Below are positions 47,825-57,078 of a stretch of 64,000 nucleotides of DNA, in pieces. A program made the translations under genes and the position numbers. Under the pieces are notes generated by a model. That model saw only the letters and a program-made list of their open reading frames with translations, did not search any database and was not told the DNA's origin. Origin of the DNA: Janthinobacterium sp. TND4EL3 (GTDB taxonomy: Bacteria > Pseudomonadota > Gammaproteobacteria > Burkholderiales > Burkholderiaceae_D); assembly GCF_900156175.1 (NCBI RefSeq), contig NZ_FTMV01000002.1:248001-312000 (forward strand), in the 5' to 3' direction. How positions within the stretch are numbered: position 1 is the first letter of the stretch; every line of letters starts with the position of its first letter.

Positions 47825-49189
47825 GTGTCCGCATTGATCACCGAGCCGTTTTCACCCAAGTTCAAGCCCTATACGCGGCAAACCATACAACAGGCACGGC
47901 AGTGGGAATGGCTGCCGGAAGAGCAGCGTGAAGCCGTGCAAGTGGTATCGCACGTGTTGCCATTTCGCACTAATGAATATGTGCTCGATCAATTGATCGA
48001 CTGGAACAATATTCCCGACGACCCCATCTACCGCCTCGTCTTTCCGCACCGCGACATGCTGCCGCCCGAGCAGTACGCGCATTTGCGCGACCTGGTGCTG
48101 GTGCAGCGGGACAAGGCCGCCATCGACGCCTATGTGCATGGTTTGCGCCTGGGCATGAACCCCCATCCGGCGGGCCAGATGACGCATAACGTGCCCAGGG
48201 TTAACGATGCGCCCGTGCGCGGCCTGCAGCACAAGTATGCGCAGACGGTGCTGTTTTTCCCCAGCGCGGGGCAGACGTGCCATGCATATTGCACCTTCTG
48301 TTTCCGCTGGCCCCAGTTCGTCGGCATGGACGACATGAAATTCGATGCGCGCGAATCGCATGAGCTGGCCGGCTACCTGAAACTGCATCCGGAAGTGACG
48401 GACGTGCTGATCACGGGCGGCGACCCGATGATCATGAACACGCGGCAACTGGCAGCTTATCTGGAACCGCTGCTGGCGCCGGACCTGGAGCACATCCAGA
48501 ACATTCGCATCGGCACCAAGGCGGTAGCGTATTGGCCGCAGCGCTTTGTGTCCGACCGCGATGCGGACGACTTGATGCGGCTGTTCGAGCGCATCGTCAA
48601 GGCGGGCAAGAACCTGGCCGTGATGGGCCATTACAGCCACGCCGTCGAGTTGCGCCAGGACATAGCCCAGCAAGCGGTGAAACGCATCGTTTCCACGGGC
48701 GCCACCCTGCGCATGCAGGGGCCGCTGATCCGCCACATCAACGAAGACCCGAACAGCTGGGCCGAACTGTGGCAGACGGGCACGCGCCTGGGAGCGATTC
48801 CGTACTACATGTTTGTCGAACGGGACACGGGGCCGCGCGGCTATTTCGAGTTGCCGCTGGCGAAGGCGCATGAAATTTTCCAGGCCGCCTACCAGATGGT
48901 GTCGGGCCTGTCGCGCACGGTGCGGGGACCATCGATGAGCGCCTTTCCCGGCAAGGTCGTCATCGACGGCATCGTCAGCATCAATGGCGAAAAGCTGTTC
49001 GCCCTGCAGTTCTTGCAGGCGCGCAACCCCGACTGGGTGCGCCGGCCGTTTTACGCCCGGTTCGATGCGGAAGCGACATGGATGGATCAGCTAAAACCCG
49101 CGTTCGGCCACGATAAATTCTTCTTTGAAACGGATGAGCCCGTGCCGCAGCTGCCGCAGAAAGTCATCCGCCTGGCGCAGGCTGCATGA
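47825..49189 (+). CDS. Radical SAM lysine 2,3-aminomutase family protein (KamA-like)
   Basis: Radical SAM enzyme of 454 aa. The iron-sulfur motif CxxxCxxC is Cys152, Cys156, Cys159 (TCHAYCTFCF), followed by the SAM-binding DVLITGGDPMIMN. The segment SAFPGKVVIDG aligns with the PLP-lysine region of aminomutases. Members shift the alpha-amino group of lysine or related amino acids to the beta carbon. It is not the EpmB type by size. The start is GTG 47825 with AAGGAG six bases upstream; the frame is open to 47759. Overlaps the MFS gene (ATGA). Confidence 0.87.
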   Translation: MSALITEPFSPKFKPYTRQTIQQARQWEWLPEEQREAVQVVSHVLPFRTNEYVLDQLIDWNNIPDDPIYRLVFPHRDMLPPEQYAHLRDLVLVQRDKAAIDAYVHGLRLGMNPHPAGQMTHNVPRVNDAPVRGLQHKYAQTVLFFPSAGQTCHAYCTFCFRWPQFVGMDDMKFDARESHELAGYLKLHPEVTDVLITGGDPMIMNTRQLAAYLEPLLAPDLEHIQNIRIGTKAVAYWPQRFVSDRDADDLMRLFERIVKAGKNLAVMGHYSHAVELRQDIAQQAVKRIVSTGATLRMQGPLIRHINEDPNSWAELWQTGTRLGAIPYYMFVERDTGPRGYFELPLAKAHEIFQAAYQMVSGLSRTVRGPSMSAFPGKVVIDGIVSINGEKLFALQFLQARNPDWVRRPFYARFDAEATWMDQLKPAFGHDKFFFETDEPVPQLPQKVIRLAQAA

Positions 49190-50532
49190 ACATGGACACC
49201 GCCGCCGCACCAGCGCGCTCCGGCGTGGCCGTGTTTTGCCTGGTCTTCCTGCCGTTTGCGCTCGGGCATTACCTGTCATGCCTGTTGCGCGGCGTCAATG
49301 CCGTGCTGACGGCGGAATTGCTGGGCGCCGTCGCCCTGACGCCAGCGCAACTGGGCTTGCTGACCAGCGCCTTCTTCCTGGCTTTTGCGTTCGTGCAATT
49401 GCCAGTCGGCATGGCGCTGGACCGCTACGGCCCCCGCGCCGTGCAGGCGTGGCTGATGGCGCTGGCGGCGCTGGGTGTGTGGCTGTTCAGCCGGGGCCAC
49501 AGCTTTGCCGAGCTGATGTGGGCGCGCGCCGTGATGGGGGCCGGGCTTGGCGGCTGTTTCATGGCAGCCGTGAAAGCGGTCTCGTGCGCCATCGCGCCGT
49601 CGCGCCTGCCTTCCGTGCACGGCTATCTGATCGCCGTCGGCGGCCTGGGCGCGGCCACGGCCACCATGCCCGTCAGGCTGGCCCTGCACTACACGGACTG
49701 GCGCGGCGTGTTCCTGGCCCTGGCGCTGGCCGCGCTGGCCATCGGCGTGCTGATCCGCCTGCTGTCGCCCGCCATGCCCGTGCCGGCCGCTGCCGTGAAC
49801 AAGGCCAGCGTGTGGAGTGTCTATCGCGACGCGGCCTTTCGCCGCACCATCGCGCTGATCCTGCTGCCGCACACGGTGTTTTTTGGCGTGCAGGGCTTGT
49901 GGGTGGGCCGCTGGCTGGCCGACGTGGGCGGCCTGTCCGCGCATAACGTGGCGTATCTGCTGTACCTGGGGATGGCGGCCGTCATCTTCGGCGCCATCGG
50001 CATGGGCATGCTGACGGAGTGGGCGGGCCGGCGCGGTATTGCTCCCATGCAATTGGCGGCCGTGGGCATCGCCCTGTTTATTGCCGTGCAGGTGGCGATG
50101 GCGTGCAATGTGGTGTCCAGCCTGCCCATGCTGTCCGTGCTGTTTGCCTTGCTGGGCACGGTGACGGGTCTCGACTATGCGATTGTCGCGCAAAGCATGC
50201 CGGCCAGTTTGACGGGCAGGGCGGCAACCTGCCTGAACTTGCTTATTTTTACAGGCGCCTTCCTGGTGCAGGCGGGCTTTGGCCTGGTCCTCGGCTGCTG
50301 GCCCCTGAACAGCCAGCAGCAATATCCGCCGCAGGCCTACCAGGCGGCGTTTGGCGTGCTGGCGGCCTTGCAACTGCCGGGACTTGCGATGTTTTTCATC
50401 AACCGCTACAGGCGCGCCGGGCCATCCGGTAAAATGGCAGCCTGCACAGCGGCAATGATCAACTCCAAGGAAGACTATGAAACTCGTTCGTTATGGACGT
50501 CCAGGCAAGGAAAAACCGGGCCTGATCGATGA
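49186..50532 (+). CDS. MFS transporter
   Basis: Carrier of 448 aa with 12 hydrophobic helices; loop 2-3 signature GMALDRYGPRAVQAW is the MFS motif A equivalent. Starts inside the KamA stop codon (ATGA). The last 19 codons overlap the next gene in another frame; the C-terminal tail after INRYRRAGPSGK is polar and looks non-homologous. Substrate probably related to the KamA product or substrate, by context only. Confidence 0.87.
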   Translation: MNMDTAAAPARSGVAVFCLVFLPFALGHYLSCLLRGVNAVLTAELLGAVALTPAQLGLLTSAFFLAFAFVQLPVGMALDRYGPRAVQAWLMALAALGVWLFSRGHSFAELMWARAVMGAGLGGCFMAAVKAVSCAIAPSRLPSVHGYLIAVGGLGAATATMPVRLALHYTDWRGVFLALALAALAIGVLIRLLSPAMPVPAAAVNKASVWSVYRDAAFRRTIALILLPHTVFFGVQGLWVGRWLADVGGLSAHNVAYLLYLGMAAVIFGAIGMGMLTEWAGRRGIAPMQLAAVGIALFIAVQVAMACNVVSSLPMLSVLFALLGTVTGLDYAIVAQSMPASLTGRAATCLNLLIFTGAFLVQAGFGLVLGCWPLNSQQQYPPQAYQAAFGVLAALQLPGLAMFFINRYRRAGPSGKMAACTAAMINSKEDYETRSLWTSRQGKTGPDR

Positions 50533-51325
50533 AGAAGGCAAACTGCGCGACCTGTCCGGCGTGATCGCCGATATTGACGGTGCGCAACTGTCCGACAAGG
50601 CCTTGCGCAAGCTGGCCAAGCTCGACGAAAAGACCTTGCCCCTGGTGCGCGGCAACCCGCGCTTCGGCGTGCCGCTGGCCAAGGTCGGCAAGTTCATCGG
50701 CATCGGCCTCAATTACGCGGACCACGCGGCCGAGGCGGGCATGCCGGTTCCGGCCGAACCCATCGTCTTCATGAAGGCGATCAGCTGCCTGAATGGCCCG
50801 GACGACAATGTCGTGCTGCCGAAAGGCTCGAAAAAGACGGATTGGGAAGTGGAGCTGGGCGTGATCATCGGCACGCGCGCGCAATATGTGAGCGAAGCAG
50901 ACGCCTTGAAGCACGTGGCCGGCTATTGCGTCGTCAACGACATTTCCGAGCGCTCGTTCCAGCTGGAGCGGGGCGGCCAGTGGGACAAGGGCAAGGGCTG
51001 CGATACGTTCGGCCCCGTCGGCCCGTGGCTGGTGACGCGCGATGAAGTCATCGACGAGCAAGACCTGGACCTGTACCTGGAAGTCAACGGCAAGCGCATG
51101 CAGACCGGCAATACGCAAACCATGATTTTCACCGTGGCGCAGATCGTCAGCTACCTGTCGCAATTCATGACCCTGGAACCGGGCGACATCATCGCCACGG
51201 GCACGCCGCCCGGCGTGGGCCAGGGCCGCAAGCCGCAGCGCTTCCTTAAAAAAGGCGACAGTTTGCGCCTGGGCATCGCCGGCCTGGGCGAGCAGCAGCA
51301 GGACGTCGTCGCCTGGACTGCCTGA
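50477..51325 (+). CDS. Fumarylacetoacetate hydrolase family protein
   Basis: FAH-superfamily hydrolase of 282 aa. Metal-binding glutamates and Asp are in DWEVELGVIIG and GYCVVNDISERSFQ; IGLNYADHAAEAG and the C-terminal GDIIATGTPPGVG are hallmark blocks. The family includes ureidoglycolate lyase and acylpyruvate hydrolases. ATG 50477 has AAGGAAG upstream and lies within the 3' end of the MFS gene. Confidence 0.93.
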   Translation: MKLVRYGRPGKEKPGLIDEEGKLRDLSGVIADIDGAQLSDKALRKLAKLDEKTLPLVRGNPRFGVPLAKVGKFIGIGLNYADHAAEAGMPVPAEPIVFMKAISCLNGPDDNVVLPKGSKKTDWEVELGVIIGTRAQYVSEADALKHVAGYCVVNDISERSFQLERGGQWDKGKGCDTFGPVGPWLVTRDEVIDEQDLDLYLEVNGKRMQTGNTQTMIFTVAQIVSYLSQFMTLEPGDIIATGTPPGVGQGRKPQRFLKKGDSLRLGIAGLGEQQQDVVAWTA

Positions 51326-51891
51326 TGGCCGGTAGCGATATCGACCGTTTGCCGCCGCTGCCGCTGGACCGGCTGGACCCGCAGCAGCGCGCGGCCGCGC
51401 AAGCCATCATCGACGGCCCGCGCGGGGCGCTGTACGGCCCCTTCGTGCCGCTGATCCGCAGCCCTGAGCTGATGGAAACGGCGCAGCGCATGGGAGAGTA
51501 TTTGCGCTACCGCAGCGCCATCGGCACGCGGCTGTCCGAACTGGCCATCCTGGTGACGGCGCGCCAGTGGGATCAGCAGGTCGAGTGGGCCATCCACGCG
51601 CCGCTGGCCGTGCAGAACGGCATCGCGCAGGCGGCTGTGGACGCCATCGGGCAGCGTTGCCTGCCCGTGGCCCTGCAAGACGATGAGCAAGCCGTGCATG
51701 ACTTTTGCATCGAGCTGCAGCAGAACAAGCGCGTCAGCGATGCCACATATGCGCGGGCGCTGGCGCTGTTCGGCGAGCAGGGCGTGGTCGACTTGATGGG
51801 CATCAATGGCTACTACACTTTCCTGGCCATGGTGATGAATGGCGCGCAGACGGCCGTGCCCGCCCTGGGCGTGCCGCCACTGCCAGCGTGA
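51325..51891 (+). CDS. Carboxymuconolactone decarboxylase family protein
   Basis: All-helical CMD/AhpD-like protein of 188 aa. The segment LAILVTARQWDQQVEWAIHAPLA matches the CMD core (the EW-x-H motif). It lacks the redox CxxC of AhpD, so a lyase-type rather than peroxidase role is more likely. Its ATG overlaps the FAH stop by one base (TGATG). Probably the last gene of the KamA operon. Confidence 0.88.
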   Translation: MAGSDIDRLPPLPLDRLDPQQRAAAQAIIDGPRGALYGPFVPLIRSPELMETAQRMGEYLRYRSAIGTRLSELAILVTARQWDQQVEWAIHAPLAVQNGIAQAAVDAIGQRCLPVALQDDEQAVHDFCIELQQNKRVSDATYARALALFGEQGVVDLMGINGYYTFLAMVMNGAQTAVPALGVPPLPA

Positions 51892-51986
51892 TTAGAGGAG
51901 TTCCTCGGGCGAAGATGGACGAATTGTAATGAAGTTGCAATTATTCAATATATAATTTTGCTTCTCTTCCATTGCTAAATCGCTCA

Positions 51987-53540
51987 ATGAAAACTCGTCC
52001 GTGCTTCACCCTGATGGGCCGCGCCTTGCTGGCGCTGGCCCTTTCTTTTTGCCCGTTGATGACGGTGCGCGCGCTGGCCGCCGAGACGGCTGCCAGCGCC
52101 AGCGCTTCCGCGCTGGAAAATTCCGTCGTCAAGGTGTTTTCCACCCTGCGCGGACCTGACCCGTACAAGCCCTGGAGCAAGGCCCAGCCGCAGGAGGTGA
52201 CGGGTTCCGGCGTCGTCATCGAGGGCCGCCGCATCCTCACCAACGCCCATGTGGTCGGTTATGCCAGCCAGGTGCAGATCCAGGCGAATGGCTCGGGCGA
52301 CAAGATCCCGGCCACGGTGCTGGCCATTTCGCGGGGCATGGACCTGGCCTTGCTGAAGATCGACGACGACGGCTTTTTCGCCAGCCACAAGCCGGTGCCG
52401 CGCGCCAACGTCCTGCCGGACGTGCGCGATGCCGTGCTGGCCTACGGTTATCCGACGGGCGGCACCTCGCTGTCGATTACCAAGGGCATCGTCTCGCGCA
52501 TCGAATTCGTGCGCTACAACTTCCCCGTCTCCGGCCTGCGCATCCAGATCGATGCGGCCATCAACCCGGGCAATAGCGGCGGCCCCGTGATCGCGGGCGA
52601 CAAGATGATCGGCCTGGCCTTTGCGGGCATGCTCAATGCGCAAAACATCGGCTACATCATCCCCAACGAGGAAATCGAGCTGTTCCTGCGCGACCAGGAA
52701 AGCGGCGCGCCCAAGGGCAAGCCCGCCATGCTTGATGTAACGCAAACGCTGGAAAATCCTGCGCTGCGCACCTACCTGAAGCTGGCCAAGGGCGTCGAGG
52801 GCGCCGTCGTGATGACGCCGGCCAGCAAGGATGCCGCCTACCCGCTCAAGGAGTGGGACGTCATCACGCAGATCGGCGAGTTCCCTATCGATAACCAGGG
52901 CATGGTCAAGCTGAATGCCAACAGCCGCGTGCGCTTCCAGTACCGCGTGCAGCAGCTGGCGAAGGATGGCCAGCTGCCGTTGACGGTGGTGCGCCAGGGC
53001 GCGCCCCTGAAAATCAAGGTGCCCGTCTCGGCGGCGCACCCGATGCTCATCCCTAGCCTGCAGGGCAACTATCCTTCGTATTTCATCTTCGGCCCGATGG
53101 TGTTTTCGCGCGCCACCACGGAATTCATGGCGGGTCCGAACAGCAATGCGGGTGTGTTGACGGGCATGAGTTTTGCTGGCAATCCGCTGATGACGCGCCG
53201 CGGCGACGCGCCCGATACCGAGCGCGAGGAACTGGTGGTGATTGCCGCGCCTTTCTTCCCGCACAAGCTGATGAATGGCTACAGCACCCGTTTCTTCTCG
53301 GTCGTCGATTCCGTCAATGGCGTGCGCGTGCGCAGCCTGGCGCACCTGGTGGCTCTGCTGCGCGACCAGAAGGACGAACTGCTGACCTTCCGTTTCCAGC
53401 AGCGCGATGCGGAAATGGTCGTCGTGCCCCGCAAGGAGATGCTGGCCGCGACGGAATCGGGGCTGACGGACAATGGCATCCGCTCGGAAGCGTCGGCCGA
53501 TATGTTGAAAATATGGAATGAAAAAACGCCGGTGAACTGA
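51987..53540 (+). CDS. Secreted trypsin-like serine protease with PDZ-like region
   Basis: Exported Deg/HtrA-type protease of 517 aa. Signal peptide ends near ALAAE. Catalytic triad: His in LTNAHVVG, Asp in RGMDLALLKID, Ser in NPGNSGGPV. After the protease domain come PDZ-like segments (YPLKEWDVITQIGEFPI and a second, degenerate one), as in the larger plant-type Deg proteins. ATG 51987 lies just after an AT-rich stretch (TATAAT at 51952) that may hold the promoter; there is no strong ribosome site. Confidence 0.9.
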   Translation: MKTRPCFTLMGRALLALALSFCPLMTVRALAAETAASASASALENSVVKVFSTLRGPDPYKPWSKAQPQEVTGSGVVIEGRRILTNAHVVGYASQVQIQANGSGDKIPATVLAISRGMDLALLKIDDDGFFASHKPVPRANVLPDVRDAVLAYGYPTGGTSLSITKGIVSRIEFVRYNFPVSGLRIQIDAAINPGNSGGPVIAGDKMIGLAFAGMLNAQNIGYIIPNEEIELFLRDQESGAPKGKPAMLDVTQTLENPALRTYLKLAKGVEGAVVMTPASKDAAYPLKEWDVITQIGEFPIDNQGMVKLNANSRVRFQYRVQQLAKDGQLPLTVVRQGAPLKIKVPVSAAHPMLIPSLQGNYPSYFIFGPMVFSRATTEFMAGPNSNAGVLTGMSFAGNPLMTRRGDAPDTEREELVVIAAPFFPHKLMNGYSTRFFSVVDSVNGVRVRSLAHLVALLRDQKDELLTFRFQQRDAEMVVVPRKEMLAATESGLTDNGIRSEASADMLKIWNEKTPVN

Positions 53541-53555
53541 TCGTTCCCGGCGTTC
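53524..53555 (-). terminator. Terminator for the carboxylesterase transcript
   Basis: On the minus strand AACGCCGG, 14-base loop, CCGGCGTT followed by TTTTT. It overlaps the end of the protease gene on the other strand. Confidence 0.6.
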
Positions 53556-53564
53556 CGTTTGACA

Positions 53565-53597
53565 ACAGGCGTGGCGCAAGCCGCGCCTGTTTCATTT
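53565..53597 (+). terminator. Terminator of the serine protease gene
   Basis: Stem ACAGGCG-T-GGC / GCC-G-CGCCTGT with loop GCAA, then TTCATTTTA on the plus strand. It touches the stop of the convergent esterase gene. Confidence 0.65.
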
Positions 53598-54265
53598 TAG
53601 GCCAGTACTTTTTTCAGCCACGCGCCGATGGCGTCGATCTCTTCCTGGCACAACGAGTGTTGCATCATGTATTCATGCCATTCCACCTTGTAACCCATGC
53701 CGGTGAGCAAGTCGCGCGATTGCTGCGCGCGGCCGATCTGCACCACGGGGTCGGCCGTGCCATGCGCCATGAAGATCGGCGTCTGCAGGCTGGCCGGCGT
53801 GCGTTCAAGAGCCGTCTTGTCGGCCAGCGGCAGGTAGCCGGACAGGCACATCAGGCCAGCCAGCGGTTCGGCGTGGCGCAAGCCCGTCTGCAGGGTCATG
53901 GCGCAGCCTTGCGAGAAGCCGGCCAGGACGATGCGGCTGGCGGGAATGCCGCGCGCCTTTTCGCGCGCGATCAGCGCCTCGATTTGTACTTGCGAGGCGC
54001 GCAGGCCGTTCTCGTCTTCGCGGCGCACGAGGTCGCTCACGAGGATGTCGTACCAGGCGCGCATCACATAGCCGTTGTTGATGGTGACGGGCATGGTGCC
54101 GGCGCTGGGGAAAATGAAGCGGATGGCGGGGCAGCCGCGCAAATCGAGTTCTTTCACCAGGGGCACGAAGTCGTTGCCGTCGGCGCCCAGGCCGTGCATC
54201 CAGATGATGGAGACGGTGGGGTTCGGTGCGCTGTCGAGTTCTATGGTTTCCAGCAAGGTGCTCAT
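53597..54265 (-). CDS. Carboxylesterase/phospholipase family alpha/beta hydrolase
   Basis: Alpha/beta hydrolase of 222 aa of the acyl-protein-thioesterase/carboxylesterase family. The oxyanion region is WMHGLGADGNDF, the nucleophile Ser is in GFSQG, Asp is in AHGTADPVV and His in MQHSLC. Cytosolic. ATG 54265 overlaps the stop of the molybdopterin gene (ATGA); the frame is open to 54376. The coupling is physical; no metabolic link is evident. Confidence 0.93.
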   Translation of the reverse strand: MSTLLETIELDSAPNPTVSIIWMHGLGADGNDFVPLVKELDLRGCPAIRFIFPSAGTMPVTINNGYVMRAWYDILVSDLVRREDENGLRASQVQIEALIAREKARGIPASRIVLAGFSQGCAMTLQTGLRHAEPLAGLMCLSGYLPLADKTALERTPASLQTPIFMAHGTADPVVQIGRAQQSRDLLTGMGYKVEWHEYMMQHSLCQEEIDAIGAWLKKVLA

Positions 54266-54891
54266 GTATTTTCCTCTGGTAGTGGTTGCGCCGGACGCAG
54301 CGCCGATTTGGGACGGAAGGCCTTGCAGATGGCCGGGTCGGTTTCCATGTAGGGACCTTTGATCAGGTCGATGCAATAGGGGACGGCGGCAAAGATGCCG
54401 TTCACCAATTGATTTCCATCAACATCCTTCAAGCCTTCCAGGGTTTCCTTGATGGCCTTGGGCTGGCCCGGCAGGTTCATGATCAGGCAAGCGCGCTCGG
54501 GTGTCTCGCGGATCACGGCCACCTGGCGCGACAGGATCGCCGTCGGCACGAATTGCAGGCTGATCTGGCGCATCTGTTCGCCGAAACCGGGCATTTCCTT
54601 GGTGCCCACGCTGAGCGTGGCGTCCGGCGTCACGTCGCGCCGCGCCGGGCCCGTGCCGCCCGTGGTCAGGATCAGATGGCAGTGGTTCAGGTCGACCATG
54701 TCGATCAGGGTGTTTTCAATTTGCGAGCGCTCGTCCGGGATCAAACGCTTTTCCAGGCGGAAAGGTGTGCGGATGGCGGCGGACAGCCAGCTTTCCAGGG
54801 CCGGGATGCCCTGGTCTTCATACACGCCGCCGCTGGCGCGGTCCGAGATCGACACGAGGCCGATAATCAATTCGTCTTCTATCGTGGTCAT
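54262..54891 (-). CDS. mog: Molybdopterin adenylyltransferase
   Basis: MogA-type enzyme of 209 aa that adenylates molybdopterin before Mo insertion. Signatures are IGLVSISDRASGGVYEDQGIP at the N-terminus, ILTTGGTGPARRDVTPDA and LIMNLPGQPKAIKE. Slightly longer than E. coli Mog (195 aa) at the C-terminus. Coupled to the downstream esterase. Confidence 0.95.
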   Translation of the reverse strand: MTTIEDELIIGLVSISDRASGGVYEDQGIPALESWLSAAIRTPFRLEKRLIPDERSQIENTLIDMVDLNHCHLILTTGGTGPARRDVTPDATLSVGTKEMPGFGEQMRQISLQFVPTAILSRQVAVIRETPERACLIMNLPGQPKAIKETLEGLKDVDGNQLVNGIFAAVPYCIDLIKGPYMETDPAICKAFRPKSALRPAQPLPEENT

Positions 54892-54913
54892 GGGGGCACC
54901 TGTCTATGTCGTA

Positions 54914-54939
54914 AAAAAACCGGGATGATCCCGGTTTTT
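54914..54939. terminator. Rho-independent terminator downstream of darP
   Basis: Stem AAAAACCGGG/CCCGGTTTTT around a short ATGAT loop, with T-runs on both strands. It serves the minus-strand darP gene and isolates it from mog. Confidence 0.8.
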
Positions 54940-54949
54940 AGCTGCTTTC

Positions 54950-54976
54950 GGGGTCAGACCCGCCGGGTCTGAGCCC
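54950..54976. repeat. Palindromic GGGGTC repeat element, copy 1
   Basis: GGGGTCAGACCC, loop GCC, GGGTCTGAGCCC, just past the darP stop. The same architecture recurs at 62076-62103, so this appears to be a dispersed REP-like element. Confidence 0.6.
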
Positions 54977-54982
54977 AGTTTT

Positions 54983-55582
54983 TTACTCGTCGTCTTCGCC
55001 TTCAACGCCATCTTCATCGGCATCTTTCTTGCCGCTGTTGTTCTTCTTGGCGATCTCTTTCAAGATCTGGAAGATTTCGCGATAGGCTTTCGGCGGCTTG
55101 TTCTCGGCTTGCTCCTTGCGGGCATTGCGGATCAGGGTGCGCAGGTGCTGCACGTCCAGTTCCGGGTTTTCCGACAGCAAGACGGTCAGGGCCTTGTCAT
55201 CCGCCAGCAGCTTGTCGCGGCGGCGTTCCATCGCATGCATATTGGCCGTGTCGGCTTTCGACAAGCCTTTCCAGCTATCGATGGTGCGTTGGATTGCGGC
55301 AACTTCTTCCTCGTCCAGGGTGCGCATTTTCTTGCCCACGTATTGCAGCTGGCGGCGGCGGCCTTCGTGATCCTTGATCTGCTGGCATTCGAGAATGGCG
55401 TCGCGCACGTCTTCCGGCATCGGGACGCGCTTGACGCGGTCACGTGCCTCATTGACGAGTTCTTCGCCCAGCTTTTGCAGGACGGTCATCTGGCGCTTGA
55501 GTTCCGACTTCGACGGACGTTCATATTCCTGTTCGAATTCGGTGGATTGGAAGCCGCAAGCTCCCCGGTTTGGATTTGGCAT
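54983..55582 (-). CDS. darP: Ribosome biogenesis factor DarP/YjgA
   Basis: DUF615 protein of 199 aa that binds late 50S precursors in E. coli. Signatures: SKSELKRQMTVLQKLGEELV, LTVLLSENPELDVQHLRTLIRNARKE and the acidic C-terminal tail. ATG 55582. Divergent from pmbA, which is the usual arrangement in proteobacteria. Confidence 0.95.
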   Translation of the reverse strand: MPNPNRGACGFQSTEFEQEYERPSKSELKRQMTVLQKLGEELVNEARDRVKRVPMPEDVRDAILECQQIKDHEGRRRQLQYVGKKMRTLDEEEVAAIQRTIDSWKGLSKADTANMHAMERRRDKLLADDKALTVLLSENPELDVQHLRTLIRNARKEQAENKPPKAYREIFQILKEIAKKNNSGKKDADEDGVEGEDDE

Positions 55583-55678
55583 GATATATAAGGCGGGAGG
55601 GGACTTGTGGACCGCTCCTGTAAACTGTAAACGACTGCTATGATAACCTTTTTAGCGGCTTTCCGAAGAAAACAGCGC

Positions 55679-57031
55679 ATGAACGACTCCGTATTTACCC
55701 ATAGCCAAGAGCAATTGCAGCAACTAGCCCGTGATGTGTTGTCTTTTGCGCGGGACGCCGGCGGCACGGACGCCGCCGTCGAAGTCAGCGAAGGGGGCGG
55801 GCTTTCCGTTTCTGTACGAAAAGGCAAGATCGAGACGATCGAGCAAAACAAGGACAAGGGCATGGGCGTGACCGTGTTTGTCGGCAAGAAACGCGGCAAC
55901 GCCAGCACGTCCGACTTTTCCCCTGCCGCCCTGCGTGCCACGGTGGACGCGGCCTACAATATCGCCCGCTTCACGGCCGAGGACGATTGTGCGGGCCTGG
56001 CTGACGCGGACATGCTGGAAATGTCGCCCCGCGACTTGCAATTGTATTATCCGTGGCTCATTTCCGCCGAGGAAGCCGTCGCACTGGCCCAGCGGGCCGA
56101 AGCGGCCGCCTTCGCCGTCGACCCGCGCATCACGAACAGCGAGGGCGCCAGCGTGCACGTGCAGCAATCGCACTTTGTATCCGCCAATTCGCGCGGCTTC
56201 ATCGGCGGCTATCCGTTTTCCCGCCACACCCTGTCCGTGGCGCCCATCGCCGGCAAGGGCGCGAAGATGCAGCGCGACGACTGGTATTCGTCCGTGCGCG
56301 ACGCCTCAAAAATGTCGAGTCCGGAAGCCATCGGCCGCTACGCCGCCGAGCGCGCCCTGTCGCGCCTGAACGCGCGCAAGCTGGGCACGCGCACCTGTCC
56401 CGTGCTGTTCGAGGCGCCGCTGGCGGCCGGCTTGCTGGGGACCTATGTGCAAGCGACCTCGGGCGGCGCTTTGTACCGCAAATCTACTTTCCTGCTGGAC
56501 TCGCTCGGCACGCAGGTGCTGCCCGATCATGTGCAGATTTTCGAAGACCCGCACGTGATCGGCGGTGTCGGCTCCGCCCCGTTCGACGAGGAGGGCGTGA
56601 AAACCGTCAGCCGCGACGTCGTCAAGGATGGCGTGGTGCAAGGCTATTTCCTGTCGACCTATACGGCCCGCAAGCTGGGCATGCAGACGACGGGCAACGC
56701 GGGCGGCTCGCACAATCTGTACCTGACGTCCAGCCAGACGGCAGCCAGCGACGATTTTGTTGCCATGCTGAAAAAGCTGGGCACGGGCTTGCTGGTAACG
56801 GAACTGATGGGACAAGGAACCAACTACGTGACGGGCGACTATTCGCGCGGCGCATCTGGTTTCTGGGTGGAAAATGGCGTGATTCAATATCCGGTGGAGG
56901 AAATCACTATCGCCGGCAACATGAAGGACATGCTGCGCAACATCGTCGCCGTGGGCGCCGACGTGCTGCGCCGCGGCACCAAGCAGACAGGCTCCATCCT
57001 CATCGAGAGCATGGTGGTGGCTGGCGGCTGA
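55679..57031 (+). CDS. pmbA: Metalloprotease PmbA/TldE
   Basis: TldE subunit of 450 aa of the TldD/TldE protease used in peptide maturation and CcdA turnover. Signatures: VSVRKGKIETIEQNKDKGMGVTV, GFIGGYPFSRHTLSV, and the C-terminal GTNYVTGDYSRGASGFWVENG. ATG 55679; the frame is open to 55640. No tldD in the window. Confidence 0.95.
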   Translation: MNDSVFTHSQEQLQQLARDVLSFARDAGGTDAAVEVSEGGGLSVSVRKGKIETIEQNKDKGMGVTVFVGKKRGNASTSDFSPAALRATVDAAYNIARFTAEDDCAGLADADMLEMSPRDLQLYYPWLISAEEAVALAQRAEAAAFAVDPRITNSEGASVHVQQSHFVSANSRGFIGGYPFSRHTLSVAPIAGKGAKMQRDDWYSSVRDASKMSSPEAIGRYAAERALSRLNARKLGTRTCPVLFEAPLAAGLLGTYVQATSGGALYRKSTFLLDSLGTQVLPDHVQIFEDPHVIGGVGSAPFDEEGVKTVSRDVVKDGVVQGYFLSTYTARKLGMQTTGNAGGSHNLYLTSSQTAASDDFVAMLKKLGTGLLVTELMGQGTNYVTGDYSRGASGFWVENGVIQYPVEEITIAGNMKDMLRNIVAVGADVLRRGTKQTGSILIESMVVAGG

Positions 57032-57078
57032 GCGCCCTGGGGGCCAGCCGCGGCAACGCCGCGCTGGCGCCCCACGCT

